A stretch of DNA of 64,000 nucleotides from Chryseobacterium defluvii (GTDB lineage: Bacteria > Bacteroidota > Bacteroidia > Flavobacteriales > Weeksellaceae). Under the pieces are notes generated by a model, which saw nothing but the letters and a program-made list of their open reading frames with translations, ran no database searches and had not been told where the DNA came from. Positions 1 to 8,363 of this stretch are shown here, piece after piece. The DNA lies in NCBI RefSeq assembly GCF_003634775.1, contig NZ_RBXB01000003.1, positions 496,001 to 560,000 of the forward strand, in the 5' to 3' direction. Position numbers and translations under genes: made by a program. Each line of letters opens with the position of its first letter. The stretch's first letter is position 1.

Positions 1-1187
1 CTGAAGCTGAAAGAATTATTATATTCAGAGTTCCATGGGTTGATGACAAAGGAGAAATCCAGGTAAACAGAGGTTTCAGAATTCAAATGAACTCTGCGAT
101 CGGACCATATAAAGGAGGGATCCGTTTCCATCCTACGGTGAATTTATCCGTTCTTAAATTCTTAGCTTTCGAGCAGGTATTTAAAAACTCTTTGACTACT
201 CTTCCAATGGGTGGTGGTAAAGGAGGTTCTGACTTTGACCCGCAAGGCAAGTCTGATATGGAAGTAATGCGTTTCTGCCAGGCTTTCATGACAGAATTAT
301 GCAAGCATATCGGTCCTGAAACGGACGTTCCTGCGGGAGACATCGGTGTAGGAGCAAGAGAGATCGGATATTTATTCGGACAATACAAGAAAATCAGAAA
401 TGAATTTACCGGAGTTCTTACAGGAAAAGGTCTTGCTTACGGAGGTTCATTGATCCGTCCTGAAGCTACAGGATATGGTGTTGTTTATTTCGCTGAGCAG
501 ATGCTTAAAACGATTGATCAAGATTTTAAAGGTAAAACAGTAACTGTTTCAGGTTTCGGAAACGTAGCTTGGGGAGTGATCAAAAAAGTATCTGAATTAG
601 GCGGAAAAGTAGTAACCATTTCCGGACCTGACGGGTACGTATATGATAAAGACGGTATCGACGGAGAAAAGATCGATTATTTATTAGAGCTTAGATCTTC
701 AGGAAACAACAGAGCTGAAGATTATGCTAAAAAATATCCTTCTGCAGAATTCCATGCAGGAAAACGTCCTTGGGAAGTGAAGTGTGATGTTGCCATCCCT
801 TCTGCAACTCAAAACGAGCTGGATCTTGAAGATGCTAAAAAATTGGTTGAAAACGGATGCGTTTGTGTAACTGAAGCGGCAAACATGCCTTCAACATTAG
901 ATGCTATCAACTATTTCTTAGACAGCAAAGTATTATTCTCTCCTGGTAAAGCATCTAACGCTGGTGGTGTTGCTACATCAGGATTGGAAATGACTCAGAA
1001 CTCAATCCGTCTGAACTGGACTTCTGAAGAGGTAGATGCAAGATTGAAAGAAATCATGATCGGAATCCACAAAGCTTGTAGAGACTACGGAAAAGAAGAA
1101 AACGGCTATGTAAACTACGTAAAAGGCGCCAACATTGCCGGATTCGTGAAAGTTGCGGAAGCCATGTTAGCTCAGGGAGTCGTGTAA
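1..1187 (+). CDS. gdhA: Glutamate dehydrogenase, hexameric type (5' end outside window)
   Basis: Reversibly deaminates glutamate to 2-oxoglutarate and ammonia in the cytoplasm. The reading frame is open from base 3, before the first in-window Met at base 87, so the gene is cut by the window edge; about 395 C-terminal residues are visible. The substrate domain has the lysine-containing LPMGGGKGG motif and the PAGDIGVGAREIGYLFGQY stretch of bacterial GDHs. The dinucleotide-binding fold follows with VSGFGNVAWG. Later NANMPST-like and KASNAGGV segments fit the family. NAD versus NADP preference cannot be settled by eye. A strong hairpin terminator follows the stop codon. Confidence 0.95.
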   Translation, partial: EAERIIIFRVPWVDDKGEIQVNRGFRIQMNSAIGPYKGGIRFHPTVNLSVLKFLAFEQVFKNSLTTLPMGGGKGGSDFDPQGKSDMEVMRFCQAFMTELCKHIGPETDVPAGDIGVGAREIGYLFGQYKKIRNEFTGVLTGKGLAYGGSLIRPEATGYGVVYFAEQMLKTIDQDFKGKTVTVSGFGNVAWGVIKKVSELGGKVVTISGPDGYVYDKDGIDGEKIDYLLELRSSGNNRAEDYAKKYPSAEFHAGKRPWEVKCDVAIPSATQNELDLEDAKKLVENGCVCVTEAANMPSTLDAINYFLDSKVLFSPGKASNAGGVATSGLEMTQNSIRLNWTSEEVDARLKEIMIGIHKACRDYGKEENGYVNYVKGANIAGFVKVAEAMLAQGVV

Positions 1188-1194
1188 AACATAC

Positions 1195-1223
1195 AAAGGT
1201 TGGGAAAATTCCCGACCTTTTTT
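1195..1223 (+). terminator. Rho-independent terminator of gdhA
   Basis: A 12-bp stem with one G-T wobble and an AA loop (AAAGGTTGGGAA / TTCCCGACCTTT) runs into a T tract 8 bases after the gdhA stop. Confidence 0.85.
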
Positions 1224-1313
1224 CTTATAGCCTGTTCCCGGGAAAATGGGAAAAAAGTAAAAAGTGAAAGGAGAAAGCATTGAGATCATCAATGCTTTTT
1301 TTATTTTTATGAT

Positions 1314-1685
1314 ATGGAAACCTCTTTTAAAAACATCAATGAATATCTTCTTTTATTTCCGGAAGAAGTTCAGGAAAAGCTGGAAGCATTACGGGAAACA
1401 ATTCATTCTCAAAATTCCGGCATTGAAGAGTATATAGGCTATCAGATGCCTGCTTTCAAATATAAAGGCAAACCTTTGGTCTATTTTGCCGGATACAAAA
1501 AGCATATAGGACTTTATCCCGGAGCAGACGGAATTAAAAATTTTGAAAAAGATTTTACCACATTGAAGTATAAATTTTCAAAAGGAGCCGTCCAGTTTCC
1601 AATCCATGAAGAGCTTCCTGTAGGATTGATTAAAAAGATAGTCAATTTCAGAATAGAGGAAATCAATAAAAAAATCCTGAAATAA
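1314..1685 (+). CDS. DUF1801 family protein (YdhG-like)
   Basis: A 123-residue soluble protein of the DUF1801 fold, often annotated as an iron chaperone by distant similarity to frataxin-like proteins. The family pattern is visible: an N-terminal helix with FPEEVQEKLEALRETI, then EEYIGYQMPAFKYKGKPLVYFAGYKKHIGLYP, where the Y-MPAF-Y-GK-L-YFA-YK-HIG-YP pattern is diagnostic, and a helical C-terminus. It stands alone between gdhA and a convergent gene. The cellular role is unknown and the iron link is only inferred from the fold. Confidence 0.85.
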   Translation: METSFKNINEYLLLFPEEVQEKLEALRETIHSQNSGIEEYIGYQMPAFKYKGKPLVYFAGYKKHIGLYPGADGIKNFEKDFTTLKYKFSKGAVQFPIHEELPVGLIKKIVNFRIEEINKKILK

Positions 1686-1695
1686 ATATTTCAGG
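1668..1695 (-). terminator. Terminator hairpin for the small secreted protein gene
   Basis: The palindrome CCTGAAATA-AA-TATTTCAGG contains the stop codon of the DUF1801 gene. Read on the minus strand it is followed by a run of seven T, so it best serves the convergent gene at 1722-2060. Confidence 0.6.
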
Positions 1696-1721
1696 ACCCT
1701 CATTTCTACTTGAAAATTCTA

Positions 1722-2060
1722 CTACTTCGACTTTTTCTTTTTAGATTTCTTTTCTTCTTTAGTAGCCTCTGAAGGTTTGGTGGCTCCAAGACTTGTATCT
1801 GTACTTGCACTCACTGTTGCATCAGTAGCAGCGGCTGTTGCAGCTGAAGCATCTACTGTTGCGGTTGCAGTTGTATTTTGATTCTGGGCAGCAGTATTGG
1901 CATTGGTATTTGAAGTGTTCCAATCTGTCTTTGCCTCTGTAGTTTGAGTCGTCTGGTTGTTAGTGTTTTCCGCAGGTTTTTGCGGTGATGTTGTTTGTTG
2001 AGCCGATACAGCGACTACTCCGACTAATGAGAACGCTGCTGTTAAAATTAACTTTTTCAT
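1722..2060 (-). CDS. Small secreted low-complexity protein (Thr/Ala/Asn-rich, Lys tail)
   Basis: A 112-residue protein that I cannot assign to a named family. It opens with a clear Sec signal peptide (MKKLILTAAFSLVGVVAVSA, then QQTTSP), continues with an almost featureless stretch of Thr, Ala, Asn, Gln and Ser, and ends in a basic tail KEEKKSKKKKSK. There is no globular core, no Cys and no lipobox. Composition suggests a disordered periplasmic or surface protein; the lysine tail could bind acidic polymer or nucleic acid, but that is a guess. Similar short Ala/Thr-rich secreted ORFs are frequent in Chryseobacterium, by recollection only. Confidence 0.7.
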   Translation of the reverse strand: MKKLILTAAFSLVGVVAVSAQQTTSPQKPAENTNNQTTQTTEAKTDWNTSNTNANTAAQNQNTTATATVDASAATAAATDATVSASTDTSLGATKPSEATKEEKKSKKKKSK

Positions 2061-2178
2061 AACTAATAATTTAAATGGTTGTTTAATATTTCTTAAACGA
2101 GCCTCTTTTTATTAAATTATGTCTAAGTTGTTTATTTAACGTACTTTATAATTCTTTAAGACGATTTAGGATTATCCT

Positions 2179-2667
2179 TTATTTTCCTAAATTTTTCATA
2201 ATTCTTTCCACGAATTCGTATGCAGCAGGACAAATCACCGTGTTTTTGATCATCAAATTATTGATCTGGTAAATTTTCTTGCGGTCCGTATGAGGATATT
2301 CCCTGCAGGCTTTTGGCCTTACTTCATATATGGAGCATGTATTATCATCATTCAGGAAAAAGCAAGGCAGATTCTGCAGCACTTTATCGTTATCTTCATC
2401 CACTCTTAAAAATTTGGACTCAAATTCGGCCGGTTTCATACGAAGATGCCTGGAGATCCTTTCAATATCTTTTTCGGTGTATAAAGGTCCTGTTGTTTTG
2501 CAGCAGTTAGCACATTGCAGGCAATCTATTCTTTCAAAAACTTCTTCATGGGTTTCCTGAACGACATAATCCAGGTTTTTGGGTGGTTTTTTCTTTAATC
2601 CATCCAAAAATTTCTTATGTTCCTTCTGCTTTTGTAAAGCTTGTTTCCTGTAAAATTCCAAATCCAT
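2179..2667 (-). CDS. YkgJ-family cysteine cluster protein
   Basis: A 162-residue cytoplasmic protein with the metal-binding pattern of the YkgJ/CxxCxxxCC family: CLQCANCCKTTGPLYTEKDI near residue 50, then CFFLNDDNTCSIYEVRPKACREYP and a final Cys (VICPAAYEF). These Cys positions probably hold Zn or an Fe-S cluster. The biochemical role is not known. The basic N-terminus (KQKEHKKFLDGLKKKPPKN) is typical of Bacteroidota members. The stop codon of the upstream K+ channel gene touches its start (shared base 2667), so the two are probably co-transcribed. Confidence 0.88.
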   Translation of the reverse strand: MDLEFYRKQALQKQKEHKKFLDGLKKKPPKNLDYVVQETHEEVFERIDCLQCANCCKTTGPLYTEKDIERISRHLRMKPAEFESKFLRVDEDNDKVLQNLPCFFLNDDNTCSIYEVRPKACREYPHTDRKKIYQINNLMIKNTVICPAAYEFVERIMKNLGK

Positions 2668-3641
2668 TATAGTTGTACTTCTTCTGCAACCGGAAGCTCT
2701 GCTTTTTGATATTCATTGATTTTATCCAGATTCAAGACCGTTGTAAGATTATCTTTGCTTGGATAATACATGGGGGTAAACTTGGCTCCATAAACAATTT
2801 CATTCGAGGTATAAGATGTTCTTTGAACTACCGTATTGGAGAATACTTCATCAAATGCTCTTAACTGAACAATAATTTCTATATCCGTGGTTTTAAAATC
2901 ATTTTCCGTAAATCCGTAGAACGGCGAATTTTCATCAATCTTATGCACAATTGTCCAGTTTAACGCCAGTGTATTAATTTTACTCATCTGGGTTTCCAAC
3001 CGGTAAAAATTACTTTTAGGGACACCATTTTCAATGACCTCAATGGCCGCCGAAACGATAACTTCCGCATCCGTTAATGCATTGTTTTTGTAGGGAGCAA
3101 GCCTGAACATTAATGCTGTTGAACCCTGGAAAGGAGCAAGAACCATGTTTTCAGAAAATTTTAAATATGCTCTTGGCCTTGAAAAACGTCCGTAAAACAG
3201 ACCTGTAGCAATAGCGAAGGTCAATAATCCTAAAAAAGCTTCGAAAGTTGCCACTAAACTAGCCGCAAAACCTACCGGAGCTATTCTTCCGTACCCTACA
3301 GTGGTAAACGTCTGAGAACTGAAGAAAAATACGTCTACAAACTCATTTAACGGATCGCTTTTATCAATTCCGGTAAGATGCTCCACCCCAATCAGGTAGT
3401 AGATGAAGGCAAATCCAAGATTAATTACTATATATGCAATCACCAGATAAGACAGGAAACGGAATGATGACAGATTCAGCATGGTATGATACCAACTCAA
3501 CCGGTTGAAAACATTGACGCCACGTCTTTTGACATTCGGGAGACCATCTTTATTTATAAATCTTCCTGAAGGTGCATTACTCCCGAAACCACTGTTTTCT
3601 GTATTTTTCTGGCGAATTTTTTGCCTGAATCCTCTTGCCAT
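2667..3641 (-). CDS. Inward-rectifier K+ channel (KirBac type)
   Basis: A 324-residue tetrameric potassium channel subunit of the inner membrane. After a basic N-terminal slide-helix region there is a first membrane helix (LSYLVIAYIVINLGFAFIYYL), a pore helix leading to the selectivity filter TTVGYGR, and a second helix (VATFEAFLGLLTFAIATGLFYGRFSRPRA). The C-terminal two-thirds is the cytoplasmic Ig-like Kir domain (LKFSENMVLAPFQG, LMFRL). Length and order match KirBac. It forms a two-gene unit with the YkgJ-like protein. Confidence 0.93.
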   Translation of the reverse strand: MARGFRQKIRQKNTENSGFGSNAPSGRFINKDGLPNVKRRGVNVFNRLSWYHTMLNLSSFRFLSYLVIAYIVINLGFAFIYYLIGVEHLTGIDKSDPLNEFVDVFFFSSQTFTTVGYGRIAPVGFAASLVATFEAFLGLLTFAIATGLFYGRFSRPRAYLKFSENMVLAPFQGSTALMFRLAPYKNNALTDAEVIVSAAIEVIENGVPKSNFYRLETQMSKINTLALNWTIVHKIDENSPFYGFTENDFKTTDIEIIVQLRAFDEVFSNTVVQRTSYTSNEIVYGAKFTPMYYPSKDNLTTVLNLDKINEYQKAELPVAEEVQL

Positions 3642-3829
3642 TTTTATTTAATATTTTTACTTTTTTTCTCGCAGACTATGCAGATAACGCAGATCTTTTT
3701 TTCCCATTTTATCATTCGCCTGCTTACATTCATTATTTCTTTATCTCCTATAATCAATATGCAAAGATAAAATATTGTTTTTATGAAATTTATCAAGCTT
3801 ATCATTGAATGTATCAATTGGTTTTGAAG

Positions 3830-3837
3830 TAACTTTG
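3830..3837 (+). promoter_or_regulatory. -7 promoter element in front of the truncated haemoglobin gene
   Basis: TAACTTTG is a perfect match to the Bacteroidota -7 consensus TAnnTTTG. A TTG at 3805-3807 lies 22 bases upstream, inside the 17-23 range expected for the -33 element. The predicted transcript start falls at or within a base or two of the ATG at 3843, which would make the mRNA leaderless. Confidence 0.6.
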
Positions 3838-3842
3838 ATGGT

Positions 3843-4226
3843 ATGAAAAAGCTGGAATCAAGAGAAGATATTGAACTTCTTGTCAATTCATTTTATCAAA
3901 AAGTGATTAAGGATGAAACGATTGGTTTCTTCTTCAACGATATCGCCAAAGTGAACTGGGATAAACATCTTCCAAAGATGTACTCATTCTGGGAATCCAT
4001 TCTTTTCGGGCAAATGACCTATAAAGGAAATCCTATGGCTGTCCATTTCCCCATTAATGAAATGGAAGCAATGGAAATGAAGCATTTTGAAAAATGGATC
4101 GAACTCTGGAAAAAAACCATTGAAGAAAATTTTGTGGGTGAAAATGCGGATACGGCTATTTATAAAGCTGAAAATATTGCAAGATTAATGGCCTACAAAA
4201 TGGAAATGGCCAGAAAACCCGGTTAA
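3843..4226 (+). CDS. Group III truncated haemoglobin
   Basis: A 127-residue haem protein of the trHb group III (class P). Seen in order: an N-terminal helix (LVNSFYQKVIKDETIGFFFND), the CD region with FF and W (VNWDKHLPKMYSFWES), the PMAVHF segment, and the F-helix KHFEKWIELWKKTI with the proximal His. Group III members bind O2 and NO and are linked to NO detoxification or microaerobic redox; which applies here is not visible. The start is the first Met, which leaves almost no 5' leader. Its last four bases overlap the convergent Ca2+/H+ exchanger gene. Confidence 0.92.
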   Translation: MKKLESREDIELLVNSFYQKVIKDETIGFFFNDIAKVNWDKHLPKMYSFWESILFGQMTYKGNPMAVHFPINEMEAMEMKHFEKWIELWKKTIEENFVGENADTAIYKAENIARLMAYKMEMARKPG

Positions 4227-5293
4227 GGAACGATCACCGTAAAAATATAGGCCGCTAAATTGACAAGAAGTACGGTTCCGTACAAAATATTGGTCTTTCC
4301 CCTGCTTAAAGAGAGCATGACTATAAATACGGATAAAGAAAGCAGGATAATATCTTTTTTATCCAACCCCAGAACTAAAGGGATATCATACATAATGCAA
4401 ACCACCGAAACAGCCGGAATAGTAAGCCCTATACTTGCTAAAGCAGAGCCCAAAGCCAAATTCAAACTGGATTGTATCTGATTGTTTCGTGCCGCTCTGA
4501 TGGCAGCAACCCCTTCCGGAAGCAAAACTACCGCTGCAATGATAACTCCCACCAAAGATTTTGGAGCTCCCATACTCTGAACCATATTTTCAATAGTTGT
4601 AGACAAACTTTTCGCCATCAAAACAACAATTCCAAGGCAAATCACCAGAAATACAAAACTTATAAGGGTTTTTGTAAAAGAAGGGATATAAAGCTCTTCA
4701 GGATGTTCTTCCGGAATAATAAAATAGTTTCTGTGCCTTACCGTCTGAACCATCAAAAATACTCCATAAATAACGAGACAGGCAATCGAAACAAAGGTTA
4801 ATTGTGCTTCATTATAAAAAGGGCCGTTCACACTGGAGGTAAAACTGGGGAGGACCAATGTAAGGACCAATATGGATACGATACTCACCAAATAGGTTGT
4901 CGCTGACGTCCTTGCGAAAAATTGCTCATAATACTTCACACCACCCACCAGAATGCAGATTCCTAAAATTCCATTGAGAATAAGCATTACCGCAGCAAAA
5001 ACAGTATCCCTGGCTAAGGTAATGGCTTGATCTCCTCCCGCCACCATGAGTGAAATGATCAATGCCACTTCAATAATTGTAATACAGAGTGCTAGAATAA
5101 TAGTTCCGAAAGGTTCTCCTACCTTATGGGCTACTACTTCCGCATGATGCACTGCTGATAAAACACTTCCGGTAAGTAAAAGCCCTGCAATAACATCATA
5201 AAGAACCCCACTCCCCGTTAATCCGGAAAAGTAATATAATACCGCCATAACAGGGATAATCGTAGTATAATGTAAAAAGTCCTTTAATCTCAT
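4223..5293 (-). CDS. chaA: Ca2+/H+ antiporter (ChaA/CAX family)
   Basis: A 356-residue inner-membrane exchanger expected to expel Ca2+ (or Na+/K+) for protons. It is almost entirely hydrophobic with about eleven membrane segments. The two inverted repeats each carry an acidic motif: VVAHKVGEPFGTIILAL in the first half and LLPEGVAAIRAARNNQIQSSLNLALGSALAS in the second, matching the CAX signature (G-EP-G-I-LA and PE-VAA---A----Q-S-N-ALGSA). Normal length for the ChaA group. It stands alone; its 3' end overlaps the convergent haemoglobin gene. Confidence 0.93.
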   Translation of the reverse strand: MRLKDFLHYTTIIPVMAVLYYFSGLTGSGVLYDVIAGLLLTGSVLSAVHHAEVVAHKVGEPFGTIILALCITIIEVALIISLMVAGGDQAITLARDTVFAAVMLILNGILGICILVGGVKYYEQFFARTSATTYLVSIVSILVLTLVLPSFTSSVNGPFYNEAQLTFVSIACLVIYGVFLMVQTVRHRNYFIIPEEHPEELYIPSFTKTLISFVFLVICLGIVVLMAKSLSTTIENMVQSMGAPKSLVGVIIAAVVLLPEGVAAIRAARNNQIQSSLNLALGSALASIGLTIPAVSVVCIMYDIPLVLGLDKKDIILLSLSVFIVMLSLSRGKTNILYGTVLLVNLAAYIFTVIVP

Positions 5294-5359
5294 AAAGCGT
5301 CTACAAAATACAAAAAATCTATTGAATTTAAAATATTAAAAGAAAATATTAATCAATTA

Positions 5360-5689
5360 TTAATGACACCAGAAATGATAATCCTGAAAATCAGTCAGCA
5401 TATGAAATAATAATCCGATGCCAATTATTCTGATATTTCCTTTAAAGAACAGCATCAAAAAATACACCGCAATAGCATAATAAGAATGTAATATATGAAA
5501 TCCTATGCTGTTTCTTGAAGGATCGAAGACAGGATCAGCAAACAAATGATCCAAATCTACCAACATTGTTGCCAGCAAAATACAATATACTTTTTTCCAA
5601 TGATCACGATAAAAAATGAGTGCAATGAAAGTCGGAAAAATTAAATGTAAAAAATAGTGGCTGCACGTTTTCCAAAAGAAACAATCCAT
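5360..5689 (-). CDS. DUF6122 family membrane protein
   Basis: A 109-residue membrane protein with about four short hydrophobic helices and conserved His/Asp positions (HYFLHLIFP, LVDLDHLFADPVFDP, FHILHSYYA, FHMLTDFQDY), the pattern I associate with DUF6122 of Bacteroidota. The LDHL and D-H residues resemble a membrane metal site like that of YdjM-type hydrolases, but no activity is known. Its ATG overlaps the stop of the AlkD-like gene by one base, so it is translationally coupled to it. Confidence 0.75.
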   Translation of the reverse strand: MDCFFWKTCSHYFLHLIFPTFIALIFYRDHWKKVYCILLATMLVDLDHLFADPVFDPSRNSIGFHILHSYYAIAVYFLMLFFKGNIRIIGIGLLFHMLTDFQDYHFWCH

Positions 5690-6408
5690 TATATTCTGCC
5701 TTTTAAATAGTCTTGTCTCAGGTCTTCATCCAGTTTTTCAATCGCATATCTCAGACATGTTCTCGGCATTTCTTTATAATGAATATTAAGATAATCAATC
5801 AGCTCTTTCTCATTTTTATTTCCCATTTCCCTTAATAACCATCCGTTGGCTTTATGCATAAGATCATGAGAATGCTTTAAATTGTTTGTTACAAATTCTT
5901 TTGTCAGGTGATAAGACCCTTTTTTTATATAATGCATGGTTCCCACCACGGCTATTCGCTTATGCCACATATCTTCAGAAGCAGACAGCTTCCTCAACAA
6001 ATCTTCTTTTTGGTTTTCAAAAGCATATCTCCCCAGAATCTTATAACAGCTTGAATCCACCAGATCCCAATTGTTGATATGTTTCAGATGATTAAGATAG
6101 AAATCGATAATCTCATTTTTCACAGCAGGATCCTTTGTTTTCTCGAATTTGGAGATCAGCATAAATAAAGCGGTTAATCTATGCTCATGATACCCTGAAG
6201 AAAGCAACAAGCTTAAGTCTTCCAATGAAATTTTTGAATAATATTCTTTCGCAACTGAGCGTTGATCAGGAACCGTAACGCCAAGAAATAAATCTCCTTC
6301 GCCATACTCTCCTTTACCCGTTTTAAAGAATCTTGGAAAAAATGCTGCTTTTTCAGGAATGGACAAGACCGCTAAGGCTTCCTGTATTTCTTTAACTAAT
6401 ACACTCAT
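5689..6408 (-). CDS. DNA alkylation repair protein (AlkD-like HEAT-repeat glycosylase)
   Basis: A 239-residue all-helical protein of the DNA alkylation repair (AlkD) family, which removes N3/N7-alkylated bases without base flipping. Visible family blocks are FPRFFKTGKGEYGEGDLFLGVTVPDQR near the N-terminus, NNWDLVDSS in the middle, and WHKRIAVVGTM and HKANGWLLREMG towards the end, where the Trp and Asp are the family's catalytic-cleft residues. Length is typical. It is flanked upstream by the Na+/H+ antiporter gene (16-base gap) and overlaps the downstream DUF6122 gene. Confidence 0.92.
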   Translation of the reverse strand: MSVLVKEIQEALAVLSIPEKAAFFPRFFKTGKGEYGEGDLFLGVTVPDQRSVAKEYYSKISLEDLSLLLSSGYHEHRLTALFMLISKFEKTKDPAVKNEIIDFYLNHLKHINNWDLVDSSCYKILGRYAFENQKEDLLRKLSASEDMWHKRIAVVGTMHYIKKGSYHLTKEFVTNNLKHSHDLMHKANGWLLREMGNKNEKELIDYLNIHYKEMPRTCLRYAIEKLDEDLRQDYLKGRI

Positions 6409-6423
6409 CTGTCTCTTACCATT

Positions 6424-7710
6424 TTAATTAACTTTATCTAAAGCAACACTCTCCTGCTCCTGCTCTTCTTTGGCAATTTTGTTTGGATTGGCCACTTTTG
6501 CAATAGTAAGTCCCTGAACTATAATAGAGAATACAACTACACAATAAGTAATACTTAAAATAATATTGCTGTATTCACTTTTTGGGATAGACATCGCCAA
6601 AGCAATAGAAACTCCGCCTCTTATTCCACCCCAAACAAGAACTTTTACAGTCTGCGGGCTGAATCTCGTCTTGAAAGACATAAATTTCGTCGGACCCCAA
6701 ATAGAGATAAATCTAGCCAATAAGACCACAACAATTGCAACCATTCCCGGAATCATAAAGTGTCTTAAGTCCTTAATCATTAAGAGCTCAAACCCTATAA
6801 ACAGAAACAATACGGCATTCAAAATTTCATCGATCAATTCCCAGAATTTGATGAGGTAATCCTGAGTCACGGATTTCATTTTAAACTTCACATTGAAGTT
6901 CCCCATGAACAGACCTGCTGCAACCATTGTTAAAGGTCCTGAAATATGCATTTGCCTTGCAATAAGATAGCCTCCCATCACCACAGACAATGTTACCAAA
7001 ACTGAAATAATATAGTCGTCCACTTCCCGCATTAACCTGGAAGTGACCCATCCCAGAATCACCCCTAAGAGCAATCCGCCTCCGGCTTCTTTCATTAAGA
7101 GCAAAATGATGCTTTCAACTCCCAAATCCACTTCATTCCCTATTGCCAATTGCATTACCACCGTGAAAACCACTACAGCCATCCCATCATTAAAAAGAGA
7201 TTCGCCTGCTACTTTTGTTTCCAATGCTTTAGAAACATTCGCCTGCTTTAGAATACTTAATACCGCCACAGGATCTGTAGGAGAAATCAACGCTCCAAAA
7301 ACAAGGCAATAAATGAACGGCAGCTGAAGCCCCACCAGTGGCAATAAATAATATACTCCAAAAGCGACGACAAACGTAGAGATTACAACTCCGGCAGTAG
7401 AAAATATGACAACCGGCCAAAATTGTTCTTTTAAGTCATTGATATTAATATGAATTCCTCCGGCAAATAATAGAAAATTAAGCATTGCTCCCATCAAAAC
7501 CTCAGTAAAGTCAATACTTCCCATCAGTTTATTAAGATGACCGAATGTTCTTGGTAAAACCGTTTCACCAAATGAAACCAGAAAAATGGAAACCACGATG
7601 GCGATCACCATGATCCCGATGGTGCTCGGAAGCTTAAGGAATCTGTAATTAAGATAGGCAAATATTGATGCTAAAACTATTAAAGCTGAAAATGAATAAT
7701 ATAATTCCAC
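6424..7710 (-). CDS. Na+/H+ antiporter, CPA1 (NhaP-like) family
   Basis: A 428-residue polytopic inner-membrane exchanger with about twelve hydrophobic helices. Diagnostic blocks are FLLFAGGIHININDLKE, FGALISPTDPVAVLSILK, ESLFNDGMAVVVF (the ND ion-binding pair) and VLVWGGIRGGVSIALAMSIP, all typical of CPA1 sodium/proton antiporters. The short acidic C-terminal tail lacks the regulatory domain found in longer members. It would support pH and Na+ homeostasis. The gene lies in a minus-strand series with DUF4919 upstream and AlkD downstream. Confidence 0.93.
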   Translation of the reverse strand: MELYYSFSALIVLASIFAYLNYRFLKLPSTIGIMVIAIVVSIFLVSFGETVLPRTFGHLNKLMGSIDFTEVLMGAMLNFLLFAGGIHININDLKEQFWPVVIFSTAGVVISTFVVAFGVYYLLPLVGLQLPFIYCLVFGALISPTDPVAVLSILKQANVSKALETKVAGESLFNDGMAVVVFTVVMQLAIGNEVDLGVESIILLLMKEAGGGLLLGVILGWVTSRLMREVDDYIISVLVTLSVVMGGYLIARQMHISGPLTMVAAGLFMGNFNVKFKMKSVTQDYLIKFWELIDEILNAVLFLFIGFELLMIKDLRHFMIPGMVAIVVVLLARFISIWGPTKFMSFKTRFSPQTVKVLVWGGIRGGVSIALAMSIPKSEYSNIILSITYCVVVFSIIVQGLTIAKVANPNKIAKEEQEQESVALDKVN

Positions 7711-7733
7711 TAAGCTGTTTTATATTTAAAATT

Positions 7734-8363
7734 TTAAAAGTCTAAATAAAGGACTTTTATGTAAATTGTGTTGTTGTCTTTTTTCCAAATATCGAACATC
7801 CCGTCTTTTCCGGGCTTTGAACCTCTTGTATAATCCTGTCCTATATTGAGCATATTGAGTAAGATGTACTCATCTCCTACAGAATTGACCTGATATGCTG
7901 TTTTTTCAGATTTTCCGTCCCCGGAAGATTTTATAGCATCCGTCAATAACCGAAGCTGGCTCAGATGATGGCTAAAATTACCCGCATCTTTCTTATCGTC
8001 GTATGCTCTCAGTAAAATGAGCAATACATCCAGATTGGTAGGGTCCTTATCATACAAAGCCTTTCCTTGTTTGATGCATTCTTCAAAGTTCTTAGTCTTA
8101 AATGCTTCGGCTAAACTTTTAAATGCTTCATCCGATGTTGAGATTTTATCATTTTTAAAGTTCCTTCCATAGTACAGATGCTGCGCTTCAATGCTATCCA
8201 AGGATTTAGGATATCCTTTGTACTTAAAAATCAGTTTATCATAATGATATGGCGATTGAGAATTTTCAAGGTTTTTCTCAATATTCTTAAAATCTAATTT
8301 TGATTTCTGGCTGAATCCAAAAACCGAAAAAAGAAGAAATAAAAGGAAAAAGTAATTTTTCAT
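7734..8363 (-). CDS. DUF4919 domain protein, secreted
   Basis: A 209-residue protein with a Sec signal peptide (FFLLFLLFSVFGFSQ followed by KSKLDF). The mature part has the DUF4919 pattern: SPYHYDKLIFKYKGYPKSLD, LYYGRNF, then helical TPR-like segments (AEAFKTKNFEECIKQGKALYDKDPTNLDVLLILLRAY) and a beta-rich end (TIYIKVLYLDF). Probably periplasmic or outer-membrane associated; function unknown. Its start overlaps the end of hflX by one base, implying transcriptional coupling. Confidence 0.85.
   Translation of the reverse strand: MKNYFFLLFLLFSVFGFSQKSKLDFKNIEKNLENSQSPYHYDKLIFKYKGYPKSLDSIEAQHLYYGRNFKNDKISTSDEAFKSLAEAFKTKNFEECIKQGKALYDKDPTNLDVLLILLRAYDDKKDAGNFSHHLSQLRLLTDAIKSSGDGKSEKTAYQVNSVGDEYILLNMLNIGQDYTRGSKPGKDGMFDIWKKDNNTIYIKVLYLDF

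Noticed and set aside
3644..3886. 80-residue ORF on the minus strand
   Set aside because: It overlaps the haemoglobin start and its promoter, lies in the K+ channel upstream region and has no recognisable protein features.
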